From assembly GCA_019054805.1 (NCBI GenBank), contig JAHQIY010000029.1, positions 1 to 64,000 of the forward strand: a stretch of 64,000 nucleotides of DNA, in the 5' to 3' direction. Below are positions 51,921 through 64,000 of the stretch, in pieces. This DNA comes from Brachionus manjavacas. Its lineage: Eukaryota > Rotifera > Eurotatoria > Ploima > Brachionidae. Position 1 is the stretch's first letter. Every line of letters begins with the position of its first letter. Under the pieces are notes generated by a model, which was not told the DNA's origin, did no database searches, and saw only the letters and a program-made list of their open reading frames with translations. Both the position numbers and the translations under genes were made by a program.

Positions 51921-53599
51921 TAAAAAATAGCACTTTTTACAAAGAAAATGTTAAAATTTTAAAACAAGTACCTAAATTTTGTAATAAAAATAAAGTAATG
52001 TTCCGCTTTTTGTTTTATTCAAAATTTATGAAACACAAAGTAAATTTAAATTTTATTTATTTATTTATTTATTTAAATAAGAAAGCCGCAAATAGGGCGA
52101 TTTTGGGAGTTGGAGCGTCAATCGTGGACCTCCAGTACTCTTATTAAATTTACTAGTATATTTACAATTGCACAAAAGTAATAATAAAAGAACAATACTC
52201 TATTTGCATTGAAATTTGGACCTTTTACTTTTAATTAAGGAAAAACGAGTTCAAATAGAATTATATATTAAATGAAAGGTCTTGGACTCATCTTTCGGCA
52301 AAATTATTTAATTTTTCTGATTTCAAAAAAAAATGTCAATTTTGGCAAAAAGAAAATGTCTTTTTTGTCAATTTTGGCAAAAAGAAAATGTCTTAATATT
52401 GGTAATATTGAAAAATATAAATAAAATGACATAATTTGAGAGATGGAAGAAATTGAGTATAAGCTGAGTAATTCATTTTATAAAAAATGTCCACACATTT
52501 TTTGTATTAAGAACAGATTTAATAATAATTTATTTTTTGTTTTTACTTTTGATTATTCGCCAAATAGTGAACATTATTTTGAAAATTTTTTTTTATATCT
52601 CAAAGAGATGTTGACAATTTATTACAGTGGATGATCTTAATGCAGTTGAAGCACATATTTAGTATAACATTTAGTTAAGCTTTCGAATCTACTTAGCTCT
52701 TCAAACCAAAAGTTAAGGTTTCTTAACTAATATCGATGAGGAAATCTCATAAAATATCATTAATATTGCTAAAGAAGTGTTCCTCTGAAACCATAAAAAT
52801 CTTTTAATCACCTAATTAATAAATTGTTCACATATTCCAATTTTGGTTCACCTTTCCGTAAAGACAAAAATTAAGTAAACTAAAAGTTCACAAAACCCGA
52901 GAACAAAAATTGTTCACATAATAAGTGAAATATGGTCACCTAGCCTACTAGACTTAATAAAATAAACATAAAAAAATATTGCAACAAAATGCAAAATAAT
53001 TTTTTTTATCGTTTTTAATTTTCTCATATAAAAAGACAACAAGATAAAATATCATTAGTATTTTAAATGATTTTTGGTTTAATTTTATTTTCTCAATAAA
53101 ATAGAAAAATAAAGATTTTTTTGAAAAGAAGGTAATTAAGATCAATTTATATTTGAATTCTAAAAACCTAATAAATTGATAAATATATACCCTTTTTTCG
53201 ATTTTTACGACTAGAATTAATTATTTTTAATCATTAATTGAAGATTAATTTTATAAGTTTATATTTAAGTTATACAATTATTTTAGACTTTTATTCTTGC
53301 TAAATAATTTTTTTTTAGCAAAAATGTATTTTTCTTACAAAAATATTGTTTTTAATATTGATCCCATTCTGATGCGTGATAAAAAATGAATTTTAACTTT
53401 TTTGAACAAAAATTAGTTTTTATACAATAATAATGATTTTCATTTCAAATATTTCATAAAAAGCAATAAATAAAAAGAAATAAACACTTATTTTATCTCA
53501 AATTGTTATTTTTAGTGAAAAAAATTATTTTCCAAAATAATTTCTTATCTAGTAGAAAAATTAGTTTTTTGAATAAAAATTATCTTTCTTGAATAAAAA
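51921..53599 (-). mobile_element. Element X copy 2 (inverted relative to copy 1)
   Basis: Reverse complement of 45069-46747 with only a few small differences: homopolymer lengths and single bases. Together with copy 1 it forms a pair of 1.68-kb inverted repeats around 46748-51920. It includes the GC-richer stretch, the TTTA tract, the duplicated 26-bp unit and the terminus 'ttcttatctagtag'. The 63-codon open frame at 52443-52634 is shifted by one T in copy 3, so it is unlikely to be a gene. Confidence 0.62.
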
Positions 53600-56500
53600 T
53601 ATCAGGAAGTTGTGATTCTTTTTTTTAGATTTTGATGAACAGAATACTTTGAACAGATCTTACTTTGCAATTTGACAATTTAATTAATTTGTCACAATCA
53701 ATTTGCTCAGTTTAACTTGACGAACATTTTTTAACTTTTTGTAGGAATTTGAATGAACTTGAGGAGGTTCTGATTCAATTTTTTTAATTTTGATTAACAG
53801 AATACTTTGAACACATCAAACTTTGTGATTTAACAATTTTTTTAACCTGTCACAATCAATTTGCTCAGTTTAACTTGACAAACATTTTTTACTGTTTCGA
53901 GGAATTTGAATGAACTACAGGAATTTGTGATTCTTTTTTTAAAATTTTGATGAACAGAATACTTTGAACACATAAAACTTTGTGATTTTACAATTTTATC
54001 AATTTGTAACAATCACTTTGCTCAGTTTAACTTGACGAACATTTTTTTACTGTTTCGAGGAATTTGAATGAACTAAAGGAATTTGTGATTCCTTTTTTTT
54101 TTAAAATTTTGATGAACAGAATACTTTGAACAGATCTTACTTTACTTCTTGAACATTTTTTTACTGTTTCGAGGAATTTGAACGAAATATTAGAATGTTG
54201 TGATTTTTTTTTTTATATTTTGATGAACAGAATACTATAAACAGATCTTACTTTACTTGACGAACATATTTTTAATGTTTCGAGAAATTTGAATGAACTA
54301 CAGGAATTTGTGATTCCTTTTTTTTTAATTTTGATGAACAGAATACTTTGAACAGATCCTAATTTACTTGTTGAACATTTTTTTTACTTTTTCGGGTGCA
54401 CTGTTAAACTTGACGAACATTTTTTTAGTTTTTCGAGGAATTTGAATGAACTACAGGAATTTGTGATTCTTTTTTTTTAATTTTGATGAACAGAATACTT
54501 TGAACACATAAAACTTTGTGATTTTTACAATTTTATCAATTTGTAACAATCAATTTGCTCAGTTTAACTTGACGAACATTTATTTACTGTTTCGAGGAAT
54601 TTGAATGAACTACAGGAATTTGTGATTCTTTTTTTTTAATTTTGATGAACAGAATACTTTGAACAGATTTTACTTTACTTGTTGAACAATTTTTTTACTT
54701 TTTCGGGTGCACAGTTAAACTTGACGAACATTTTTTAACTTTTTGTAGGAATTTGAATGAACTTGAGGAGGTTCTGATTCAATTTTTTTTAATTTTGATT
54801 AACAGAATACTTTGAACACATCGAACTTTGTGATTTAACAATTTTTTTAACCTGTTCACAATCAATTTGCTCAGTTTAACTTGACGAACATTTTTTTACT
54901 GTTTCGAGGAATTTGAATGAAATACAGGAATTTGTGATTCTTTTTTTTAAATTTTGATGAACAGAATACTTTGAACACATAAAACTTTGTGATTTTACAA
55001 TTTTATCAATTTGTAACAATCAATTTGCTCAGTTTAACTTGACGAACATTTTTTTACTGTTTCGAGGAATTTGAATGAACTAAAGGAATTTGTGATTCCT
55101 TTTTTTTATAATTTTGATGAACAGAATACTTTGAACAGATCTTAATTTACTTGTTGAACATTTTTTTTACTTTTTCGGGTGCACTGTTAAACTTGACGTA
55201 AATTTTTTTAGTTTTTCGAGGAATTTGAATGAACTACAGGAATTTGTGATTCTTTTTTTAATTTTGACGAACTGAATACTTTGAACACATAAAACTTTGT
55301 GATTTTACAATTTTATCAATTTGTAAAAATCAATTTGCTCAGTTTAACTTGACGAACATTTTTTTACCTGTTTCGAGGAATTTGAATGAACTAAAGGAAT
55401 TTGTGATTCCTTTTTTTTTTAAATTTTGATGAACAGAATACTTTGAACAGATCTTACTTTACTTGTTGAACATTTTTTTACTGTTTCGAGGAATTTGAAC
55501 GAAATATTAGAATGTTGTTATTTTATTTTTTTAAATTTTGATGAACAGAATACTTTGAACGGATCTTACATTACTTGACGAACATTTTTTTACTGTTTCG
55601 AGAAATTTGAATGAACTACAGGAATTTGTGATTCTTTTTATTTTAATTTTGATGAACAGAATACTTTGAACAGATCTTACTTTACTTGTTGAACATTTTT
55701 TTTACTTTTTCGGGTGCACAGTTAAACTTGACGAACATTTTTTTACTGTTTCGAGGAAATTGAATGAATTACAGTAATTTGTGATTCTTTTTTTTAAATT
55801 TTGTTGAACAGAATACTTTGAACAGATCTTAATTTACTTGACGAACATTTTTTAACTTTTCGAGAAATTTGAATGACTTACAGGAAGTTGTGATATTCTT
55901 TTTAAATTTTGATGAAAAGAATACTTTGAACAGTTCTAACCTTACTTGACGAACATTTTTTAACTTTTCGAGAAATTTGAATGAAATATCAGGAAGTTGT
56001 GATTCTATTTTTTTTAAATTTTGATGAACAGAATACTTTGAAGAGATCTTACTTTGCAATTTGACAATTTTATTAATCTGTCACAATCAATTTGCTCAGT
56101 AAAACTTGACGAACATTTTTTTACTGTTTCGAGGAATTTGAATGAACTACAGGAATTTGTGATTCTTTTTTTTTTAATTTTGATGAACAGAATACTTTGA
56201 ACAGATTTTACTTTACTTGTTGAACAATTTTTTTACTTTTTCGGGTGCACAGTTAAACTTGACGAACATTTTTTTACTGTCTCGAGAAATTTGAATGAAC
56301 TACAGGAATTTGTGATTCTTTTTTTTAAAATTTTGATGAACAGAATACTTTGTACACATAAAACTTTGTGATTTTACAATTTTATCAATTTGTAACAATC
56401 AATTTGGTCAGTTAAACTTGACGAACATTTTTTTAGTTTTTCGAGGAATTTGAATGAACTACAGGAATTTGTGATTCCTTTTTTTTTAAATTTTACAATT

Positions 56501-57784
56501 TTATTAATCTGTAACAATCAATTTGTTCAGTTTTACTTGACGAACATTTTTTAACTTTTTTTAGGCATTTGAATGTAATTTCAGGAAGTTGTGATTCTTT
56601 TTTTTTTAAATTTTGATTTTATTAATTTGTAACAAACAATTTGCTAGTTTAACTTGACGAACATTTTTTTAACTGTTTCGAGAAATTTGAATGAACTACA
56701 GGAATTTGTGATTCTTTTTATTTTAATTTTGATGAACAGAATACTTTGAACAGATCTTACTTTACTTGTTGAACATTTTTTTTACTTTTTCGGGTGCACA
56801 GTTAAACTTGACGAACATTTTTTTACTGTTTCGAGGAATTTGAATGAATTACAGTAATTTGTGATTCTTTTTTTTTTAATTTTGATGAACAGAATACTTT
56901 GAACAGATCTTACTTTGCAATTTGACAATTTTAATTAATTTGTCACAATCAATTTGCTCAGTTTAGCTTGACGAACATTTTTTACTGTTTCGAGGAATTT
57001 GAATGAACTACAGGAATTTGTGATTCTTTTTTTTTTAATTTTGATGAACAGAATACTTTGAACATATTTTACTTTACTTGTTGAACAATTTTTTTACTTT
57101 TTCGGGTGCACAGTTAAACTTGACGAACATTTTTTTACTGTCTCGAGAAATTTGAATGAACTACAGGAATTTCTGATTCTTTTTTTTAAAATTTTGATGA
57201 ACAGAATACTTTGTACACATAAAACTTTGTGATTTTACAATTTTATCAATTTGTAACAATCAATTTGGTCAGTTAAACTTGTCGAACATTCTTTAACTTT
57301 TTTAGGCATTTGAATGTAATTTCAGGAAGTTGTGATTCTTTTTTTTAAATTTTGATTTTATTAATTTGTAACAAACAATTTGCTAGTTTAACTTGACGAA
57401 CATTTTTTTACTGTTTCGAGAAATTTGAATGAACTACAGGAATTTGTGATTCTTTTTATTTTAATTTTGATGAACAGAATACTTTGAACAGATCTTACAT
57501 TACTTGACGAACATTTTTTTACTGTTTCGAGGAATTTGAATGAACTACAGGAATATGTGATTCTTTTTTTTTTAATTTTGTTGAACTGAATACTTTGAAC
57601 AGATTTTACTTTACTTGTTGAACAATTTTTTTACTTTTTCGGGTGCACAGTTAAACTTGACGAAAATTTTTTTACTGTCTCGAGAAATTTGAATGAACTA
57701 CAGGAATTTCTGATTCTTTTTTTAAAATTTTGATGAACAGAATACTTTGTACACATAAAACTTTGTGATTTTACAATTTTATCA
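53600..57784 (-). repeat. Inverted satellite block right of X copy 2
   Basis: T-rich orientation, entered from X at 'ataaaaatatcaggaagttg'. The order of variants mirrors the forward block left of X copy 1. It ends abruptly at 'acaattttatc', where the tandem duplicate of the U arm begins (57785). About 53600-55130 is near-identical to 61759-63290; after that the two arrays differ in monomer order. Confidence 0.92.
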
Positions 57785-59445
57785 AAAAAGCTATGTTTTA
57801 AAATAAGTACAATAATTTTTAGACAAAAAAGTTTTGCAAATGATTTATCTTAAACTTAATATAGTCAAGACAAAGGGGTTAAAGATAAAACCCAACGTGA
57901 AAATTCAAGGAAAATAGAATCAAAAAAATCTCGATAATTAATTTCAGTTTATTATTAAAATAAGATTTCAATTAATATAATCTTAAAATGCTTCAAACAT
58001 TAAAGAAAGAAAATAAAATGTTGAATACAACAAAATATGAATTGAATATTTGAAATTTAATAAGCAATTAAGGCTAAAAATTTTTTCAAGCTTTAAGGCA
58101 AAATAATTAGAAACAAAATATTTAATTATTCAATAAAATTAAAAAAAATTAAAAATCAAGTAAATACTTCAAAAGACAAGGCTTAGACAATGAACTTTTT
58201 TGTTCTTTATGATCCTTTTTAAAAAGTGCATAAAACTTTTAGTTTCGTTCTTTTATGTTATTTTGAGTGATCCAATGTCCAAAAATACAAACTAGCCTTG
58301 TTCCAAAAAAGCTATGTTTTAAAATAAGTACAATAATTTTTAGCCTTAATTGCTTATTAAATTTCAAATATTCAATTCATATTTTGTTGTATTCAACATT
58401 TTATTTTCTTTCTTTAATGTTTGAAGCATTTTAAGATTATATTAATTGAAATCTTATTTTAATAATAAACTGAAATTAATTATCGAGATTTTTTTGATTC
58501 TATTTTCCTTGAATTTTCACGTTGGGTTTTATCTTTAACCCCTTTGTCTTGACTATATTAAGTTTAAGATAAATCATTTGCAAAACTTTTTTTGTCTAAA
58601 AATTATTGTACTTATTTTAAAACATAGCTTTTTTGGAACAAGGCTAGTTTGTATTTTTGGACATTGGATCACTCAAAATAACATAAAAGAACGAAACTAA
58701 AAGTTTTATGCACTTTTTAAAAAGGATCATAAAGAACAAATAAGTTCATTGTCTAAGCCTTGTCTTTTGAAGTATTTACTTGATTTTTAATTTTTTTAAT
58801 TTTATTGAATAATTAAATATTTTGTTTTTGTGTGAATGTGCTTTTGAAATAACATTTCAAAATCTCAAAATGTTATTTTTAGAGAAAAAAGTTATTTTCA
58901 AAATAATTTCTTATCAAGAAGAAAAATTATTTATTTGAATAATAATTATTTTTTTGAATAAAAATTAATTTTTAGTACAAAAATTGCTTAAAAAAAAAAC
59001 CCGTGTTTCAATTTTAGTTTAGACTGTTTTTTTGGAAAATAATTTCTTATCTTGAGGAAAAATTATTTTTTTTATTTTAATTATTTTTTTTGTATTAAAA
59101 AATAATGTTTTAGGATTAAAATGACTTTTTTTGAAATAAGCTAAAAGAATAACGATATGTTGAAATAAATAGAGGTAAGGCATTTTTAAATTTTTTAAGT
59201 TCAGGAAAAAATGAAGAAACTACTTGTTAGCAATTACTCAATGGAGTATGATATTCGATATATCTTGATTCGAATATCACTTCTTATTTTGAGCAAAAAT
59301 TATTTTTTCTCCCATAGTTTCATCTTTGCATTTTGGTTTTTCAAAAGCCTGCTTTTTATATTAAGATTTTATAATTAATTTAATTTGTATAATTTATAAA
59401 ATATAATAAAGCTTTTTCAATTAAGATTCATCAAATATTATTTCA
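57785..59445. repeat. Second copy of the U/V palindrome and AT-rich spacer
   Basis: Starts exactly at the first bases of arm U ('aaaaaagctatgttttaaaa') directly after satellite, without the 49546-49620 flank. It continues as in 49620-51280, including both X-terminus-like stretches. No genes. Confidence 0.9.
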
Positions 59446-60082
59446 AATCATTCAAATTCCTCGAAACAGTAAAAAAATGTTCGTCAAGTTAAACTGAGCA
59501 AATTGATTGTGACAGGTTAAAAAAATTGTTAAATCACAAAGTTCGATGTGTTCAAAGTATTCTGTTAATCAAAATTAAAAAAAATTGAATCAGAACCTCA
59601 TCAAGTTCATTCAAATTCCTACAAAAAGTTAAAAAATGTTCGTCAAGTTTAACTGTGCACCCGAAAAAGTAAAAAAATTGTTCAACAAGTAAAGTAAAAT
59701 CTGTTCAAAGTATTCTGTTCATCAAAATTAAAAAAAAAAGAATCACAAATTCCTGTAGTTCATTCAAATTCCTCGAAACAGTAAAAAAAAGTCCGTCAAG
59801 TTAAACTGAGCAAATTGATTGTTACAAATTGATAAAATTGTAAAATCACAAAGTTTTATGTGTTCAAAGTATTCTGTTCATCAAAATTAAAAAAAAAGAA
59901 TCACAAATTCCTGTAGTTCATTCAAATTCCTACAAAAACTAAAAAAATGTTCGTCAAGTTTAACAGTGCACCCGAAAAAGTAAAAAAAATGTTCAACAAG
60001 TAAATTAAGATCTGTTCAAAGTATTCTGTTCATCAAAATTAAAAAAAGGAATCACAAATTCCTGTAGTTCATTCAAATTTCT
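59446..60082 (+). repeat. Forward satellite block at the inner side of X copy 3
   Basis: Near-identical to 51281-51920, including the odd 'aaagtccgtcaag' monomer variant. It ends at 'caaatttctc', the inner edge of X. Confidence 0.92.
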
Positions 60083-61758
60083 CTAAAAAATAGCACTTTT
60101 TACAAGAAAATGTTAAAATTTTAAAACAAGTACCTAAATTTTGTAATAAAAATAAAGTAATGTTCCGCTTTTTGTTTTATTCAAAATTTATGAAACACAA
60201 AGTAAATTTAAATTTTATTTATTTATTTATTTATTTAAATAAGAAAGCCGCAAATAGGGCGATTTTGGGAGTTGGAGCGTCAATCGTGGACCTCCAGTAC
60301 TCTTATTAAATTTACTAGTATATTTACAATTGCACAAAAGTAATAATAAAAGAACAATACTCTATTTGCATTGAAATTTGGACCTTTTACTTTTAATTAA
60401 GGAAAAACGAGTTCAAATAGAATTATATATTAAATGAAAGGTCTTGGACTCATCTTTCGGCAAAATTATTTAATTTTTCTGATTTCCAAAAAAATGTCAA
60501 TTTTGGCAAAAAGAAAATGTCTTTTTTGTCAATTTTGGCAAAAAAGAAAATGTCTTAATATTGGTAATATTGAAAAATATAAATAAAATGACATAATTTG
60601 AGAGATGGAAGAAATTGAGTATAAGCTGAGTAATTCATTTTATAAAAAATGTCCACACATTTTTTGTATTAAGAACAGATTTAATAATAATTTATTTTTT
60701 GTTTTTACTTTTGATTATTCGCCAAATAGTGAACATTATTTTGAAAATTTTTTTTATATCTCAAAGAGATGTTGACAATTTATTACAGTGGATGATCTTA
60801 ATGCAGTTGAAGCACATATTTAGTATAACATTTAGTTAAGCTTTCGAATCTACTTAGCTCTTCAAACCAAAAGTTAAGGTTTCTTAACTAATATCGATGA
60901 GGAAATCTCATAAAATATCATTAATATTGCTAAAGAAGTGTTCCTCTGAAACCATAAAAATCTTTTAATCACCTAATTAATAAATTGTTCACATATTCCA
61001 ATTTTGGTTCACCTTTCCGTAAAGACAAAAATTAAGTAAACTAAAAGTTCACAAAACCCGAGAACAAAAATTGTTCACATAATAAGTGAAATATGGTCAC
61101 CTAGCCTACTAGACTTAATAAAATAAACATAAAAAAATATTGCAACAAAATGCAAAATAATTTTTTTATCGTTTTTAATTTTCTCATATAAAAAAAGACA
61201 ACAATATAAAATATCATTAGTATTTTAAATGATTTTTGGTTTAATTTTATTTTCTCAATAAAATAGAAAAATAAAGATTTTTTGAAAAGAAGGTAATTAA
61301 GATCAATTTATATTTGAATTCTAAAAACCTAATAAATTGATAAATATATACCCTTTTTTCGATTTTTACGACTAGAATTAATTATTTTTAATCATTAATT
61401 GAAGATTAATTTTATAAGTTTATATTTAAGTTATACAATTATTTTAGACTTTTATTCTTGCTAAATAATTTTTTTTAGCAAAAATGTATTTTTCTTACAA
61501 AAATATTGTTTTTAATATTGATCCCATTCTGATGCGTGATAAAAATGAATTTTAACTTTTTTGAACAAAAATTAGTTTTTATACAATAATAATGATTTTC
61601 ATTTCAAATATTTCATAAAAAGCAATAAATAAAAAGAAATAAACACTTATTTTATCTCAAATTGTTATTTTTAGTGAAAAAATTATTTTCCAAAATAATT
61701 TCTTATCTAGTAGAAAAATTAGTTTTTTGAATAAAAATTATCTTTCTTGAATAAAAAT
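60083..61758 (-). mobile_element. Element X copy 3 (same orientation as copy 2)
   Basis: Near-identical to 51921-53599, from which it derives by the 8.16-kb tandem duplication. It has slightly different homopolymer lengths, including one fewer T in the run at about 60740-60750 that breaks the 63-codon frame seen in copy 2. Confidence 0.62.
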
Positions 61759-64000
61759 ATCAGGAAGTTGTGATTCTTTTTTTTTTAGATTTTGATGAAC
61801 AGAATACTTTGAACAGATCTTACTTTGCAATTTGACAATTTAATTAATTTGTCACAATCAATTTGCTCAGTTTAACTTGACGAACATTTTTTAACTTTTT
61901 GTAGGAATTTGAATGAACTTGAGGAGGTTCTGATTCAATTTTTTTTAATTTTGATTAACAGAATACTTTGAACACATCAAACTTTGTGATTTAACAATTT
62001 TTTTAACCTGTCACAATCAATTTGCTCAGTTTAACTTGACAAACATTTTTTTACTGTTTCGAGGAATTTGAATGAACTACAGGAATTTGTGATTCTTTTT
62101 TTTTAAATTTTGATGAACAGAATACTTTGAACACATAAAACTTTGTGATTTTACAATTTTATCAATTTGTAACAATCACTTTGCTCAGTTTAACTTGACG
62201 AACATTTTTTTACTGTTTCGAGGAATTTGAATGAACTAAAGGAATTTGTGATTCCTTTTTTTTTTAAAATTTTGATGAACAGAATACTTTGAACAGATCT
62301 TACTTTACTTCTTGAACATTTTTTTACTGTTTCGAGGAATTTGAACGAAATATTAGAATGTTGTGATTTTTTTTTTTTATATTTTGATGAACAGAATACT
62401 ATGAACAGATCTTACTTTACTTGACGAACATTTTTTTTAATGTTTCGAGAAATTTGAATGAACTACAGGAATTTGTGATTCCTTTTTTTTTAATTTTGAT
62501 GAACAGAATACTTTGAACAGATCTTAATTTACTTGTTGAACATTTTTTTTACTTTTTCGGGTGCACTGTTAAACTTGACGAACATTTTTTTAGTTTTTCG
62601 AGGAATTTGAATGAACTACAGGAATTTGTGATTCTTTTTTTTTTAATTTTGATGAACAGAATACTTTGAACACATAAAACTTTGTGATTTTACAATTTTA
62701 TCAATTTGTAACAATCAATTTGCTCAGTTTAACTTGACGAACATTTATTTACTGTTTCGAGGAATTTGAATGAACTACAGGAATTTGTGATTCTTTTTTT
62801 TTTAATTTTGATGAACAGAATACTTTGAACAGATTTTACTTTACTTGTTGAACAATTTTTTTACTTTTTCGGGTGCACAGTTAAACTTGACGAACATTTT
62901 TTAACTTTTTGTAGGAATTTGAATGAACTTGAGGAGGTTCTGATTCAATTTTTTTTAATTTTGATTAACAGAATACTTTGAACACATCGAACTTTGTGAT
63001 TTAACAATTTTTTTAACCTGTCACAATCAATTTGCTCAGTTTAACTTGACGAACATTTTTTTACTGTTTCGAGGAATTTGAATGAAATACAGGAATTTGT
63101 GATTCTTTTTTTTTAAATTTTGATGAACAGAATACTTTGAACACATAAAACTTTGTGATTTTACAATTTTATCAATTTGTAACAATCAATTTGCTCAGTT
63201 TAACTTGACGAACATTTTTTTACTGTTTCGAGGAATTTGAATGAACTAAAGGAATTTGTGATTCCTTTTTTTTTATAATTTTGATGAACAGAATACTTTG
63301 AACAGATCTTACTTTACTTCTTGAACATTTTTTTACTGTTTCGAGGAATTTGAACGAAATATTAGAATGTTGTGATTTTTTTTTTATATTTTGATGAACA
63401 GAATACTATGAACAGATCTTACTTTACTTGACGAACATTTTTTAATGTTTCGAGAAATTTGAATGAACTACAGGAATTTCTGATTCTTTTTTTTAAAATT
63501 TTGATGAACAGAATACTTTGTACACATAAAACTTTGTGATTTTACAATTTTATCAATTTGTAACAATCAATTTGGTCAGTTAAACTTGACGAACATTTTT
63601 TAACTTTTTTTAGGCATTTGAATGTAATTTCAGGAAGTTGTGATTCTTTTTTTTTTAAATTTTGATTTTATTAATTTGTAACAAACAATTTGCTAGTTTA
63701 ACTTGACGAACATTTTTTTACTGTTTCGAGGAATTTGAACGAAATATTAGAATGTTGTTATTTTATTTTTTTTAAATTTTGATGAACAGAATACTTTGAA
63801 CGGATCTTACATTACTTGACGAACATTTTTTTACTGTTTCGAGAAATTTGAATGAACTACAGGAATTTGTGATTCTTTTTATTTTAATTTTGATGAACAG
63901 AATACTTTGAACAGATCTTACTTTACTTGTTGAACATTTTTTTTACTTTTTCGGGTGCACAGTTAAACTTGACGAACATTTTTTTACTGTTTCGAGGAAA
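61759..64000 (-). repeat. Inverted satellite block at the right end of the window
   Basis: T-rich orientation, matching 53600 onward until about 63290. There it switches to a monomer order ('cttcttgaacattttt', 'gaacgaaatattagaatg') that repeats its own segment at about 62300-62480 before running off the window. Confidence 0.92.

Larger units (their letters stand above)
49620..64000 (+). repeat. ~8.16-kb tandem segmental duplication (second copy cut by window end)
   Basis: Copy A 49620-57784 and copy B from 57785 onward share U/V palindrome, spacer, forward satellite, X and inverted satellite in the same order. Marker offsets agree: the first bases of U about 8166 bp apart, 'agatggaagaaattgag' in X about 8162 bp apart. 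Differences are rare, for example 'gatattagatat' at 51086 against 'gatattcgatat' near 59250, so the duplication is recent. Confidence 0.92.

Noticed and set aside
52443..52634. 63-codon open frame in X copy 2
   Set aside because: One T fewer in the homopolymer of X copy 3 shifts the frame; no recognisable domain and no conservation at codon level.

Overview
Kind of organism. The window is eukaryotic nuclear DNA: very AT-rich, nearly all satellite DNA, with one exon-like piece of an axonemal dynein heavy chain bounded by splice-like sites and one decayed non-LTR retrotransposon. No prokaryotic gene organisation is present. The wording of the retrotransposon C-terminus and the extreme AT content resemble monogonont rotifers (Brachionus-like). 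That is a recollection-based guess, not a demonstrated identification.

Layout. About 55 of 64 kb is one satellite family. Its monomers share a core (A-tract, then a 'tcctcgaaacagt'-type stretch, then 'tgttcgtcaag') joined by interchangeable linkers, giving repeat steps of about 111-114 bp, about 157 bp and about 43 bp. Calling the A-rich strand '+', the array flips orientation repeatedly: + 1-2264, - 2323-7186, + 7187-13324, - 13325-18366, + 18367-24078, - 24134-32812, + 32813-45068, then shorter blocks to the right end. The blocks are inverted or direct copies of each other: 1-12.8 kb mirrors 12.8-26.4 kb, and 14-16 kb recurs in direct orientation at 30-32 kb.

From 45 kb to the end the satellite is interrupted. 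A 1.68-kb non-satellite unit, here called X, occurs three times (45069-46747 +, 51921-53599 -, 60083-61758 -). Stubs of one X end sit at two satellite flip points (2265-2322 and 24079-24133). Two of the X copies form long inverted repeats around a spacer. The spacer holds a minus-strand dynein exon (47004-47632, AAA1/AAA2 region, two frameshifts), a minus-strand LINE reverse-transcriptase relic (about 48433-49170) and a complex palindrome (49546-50665). A segment starting at 49620 is tandemly duplicated with a period of about 8.16 kb (second copy from 57785 to the window end).

How it works together. There is no intact protein-coding gene. The interesting content is architectural: modular satellite monomers, shared inversion breakpoints, X as a recurring boundary element, and a dynein exon whose donor-side 'intron' turns into satellite within a few bases of the splice site. 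The first 7-8 kb carries many scattered small indels relative to its own copies elsewhere in the window, which looks like unpolished long-read sequence at a contig end.
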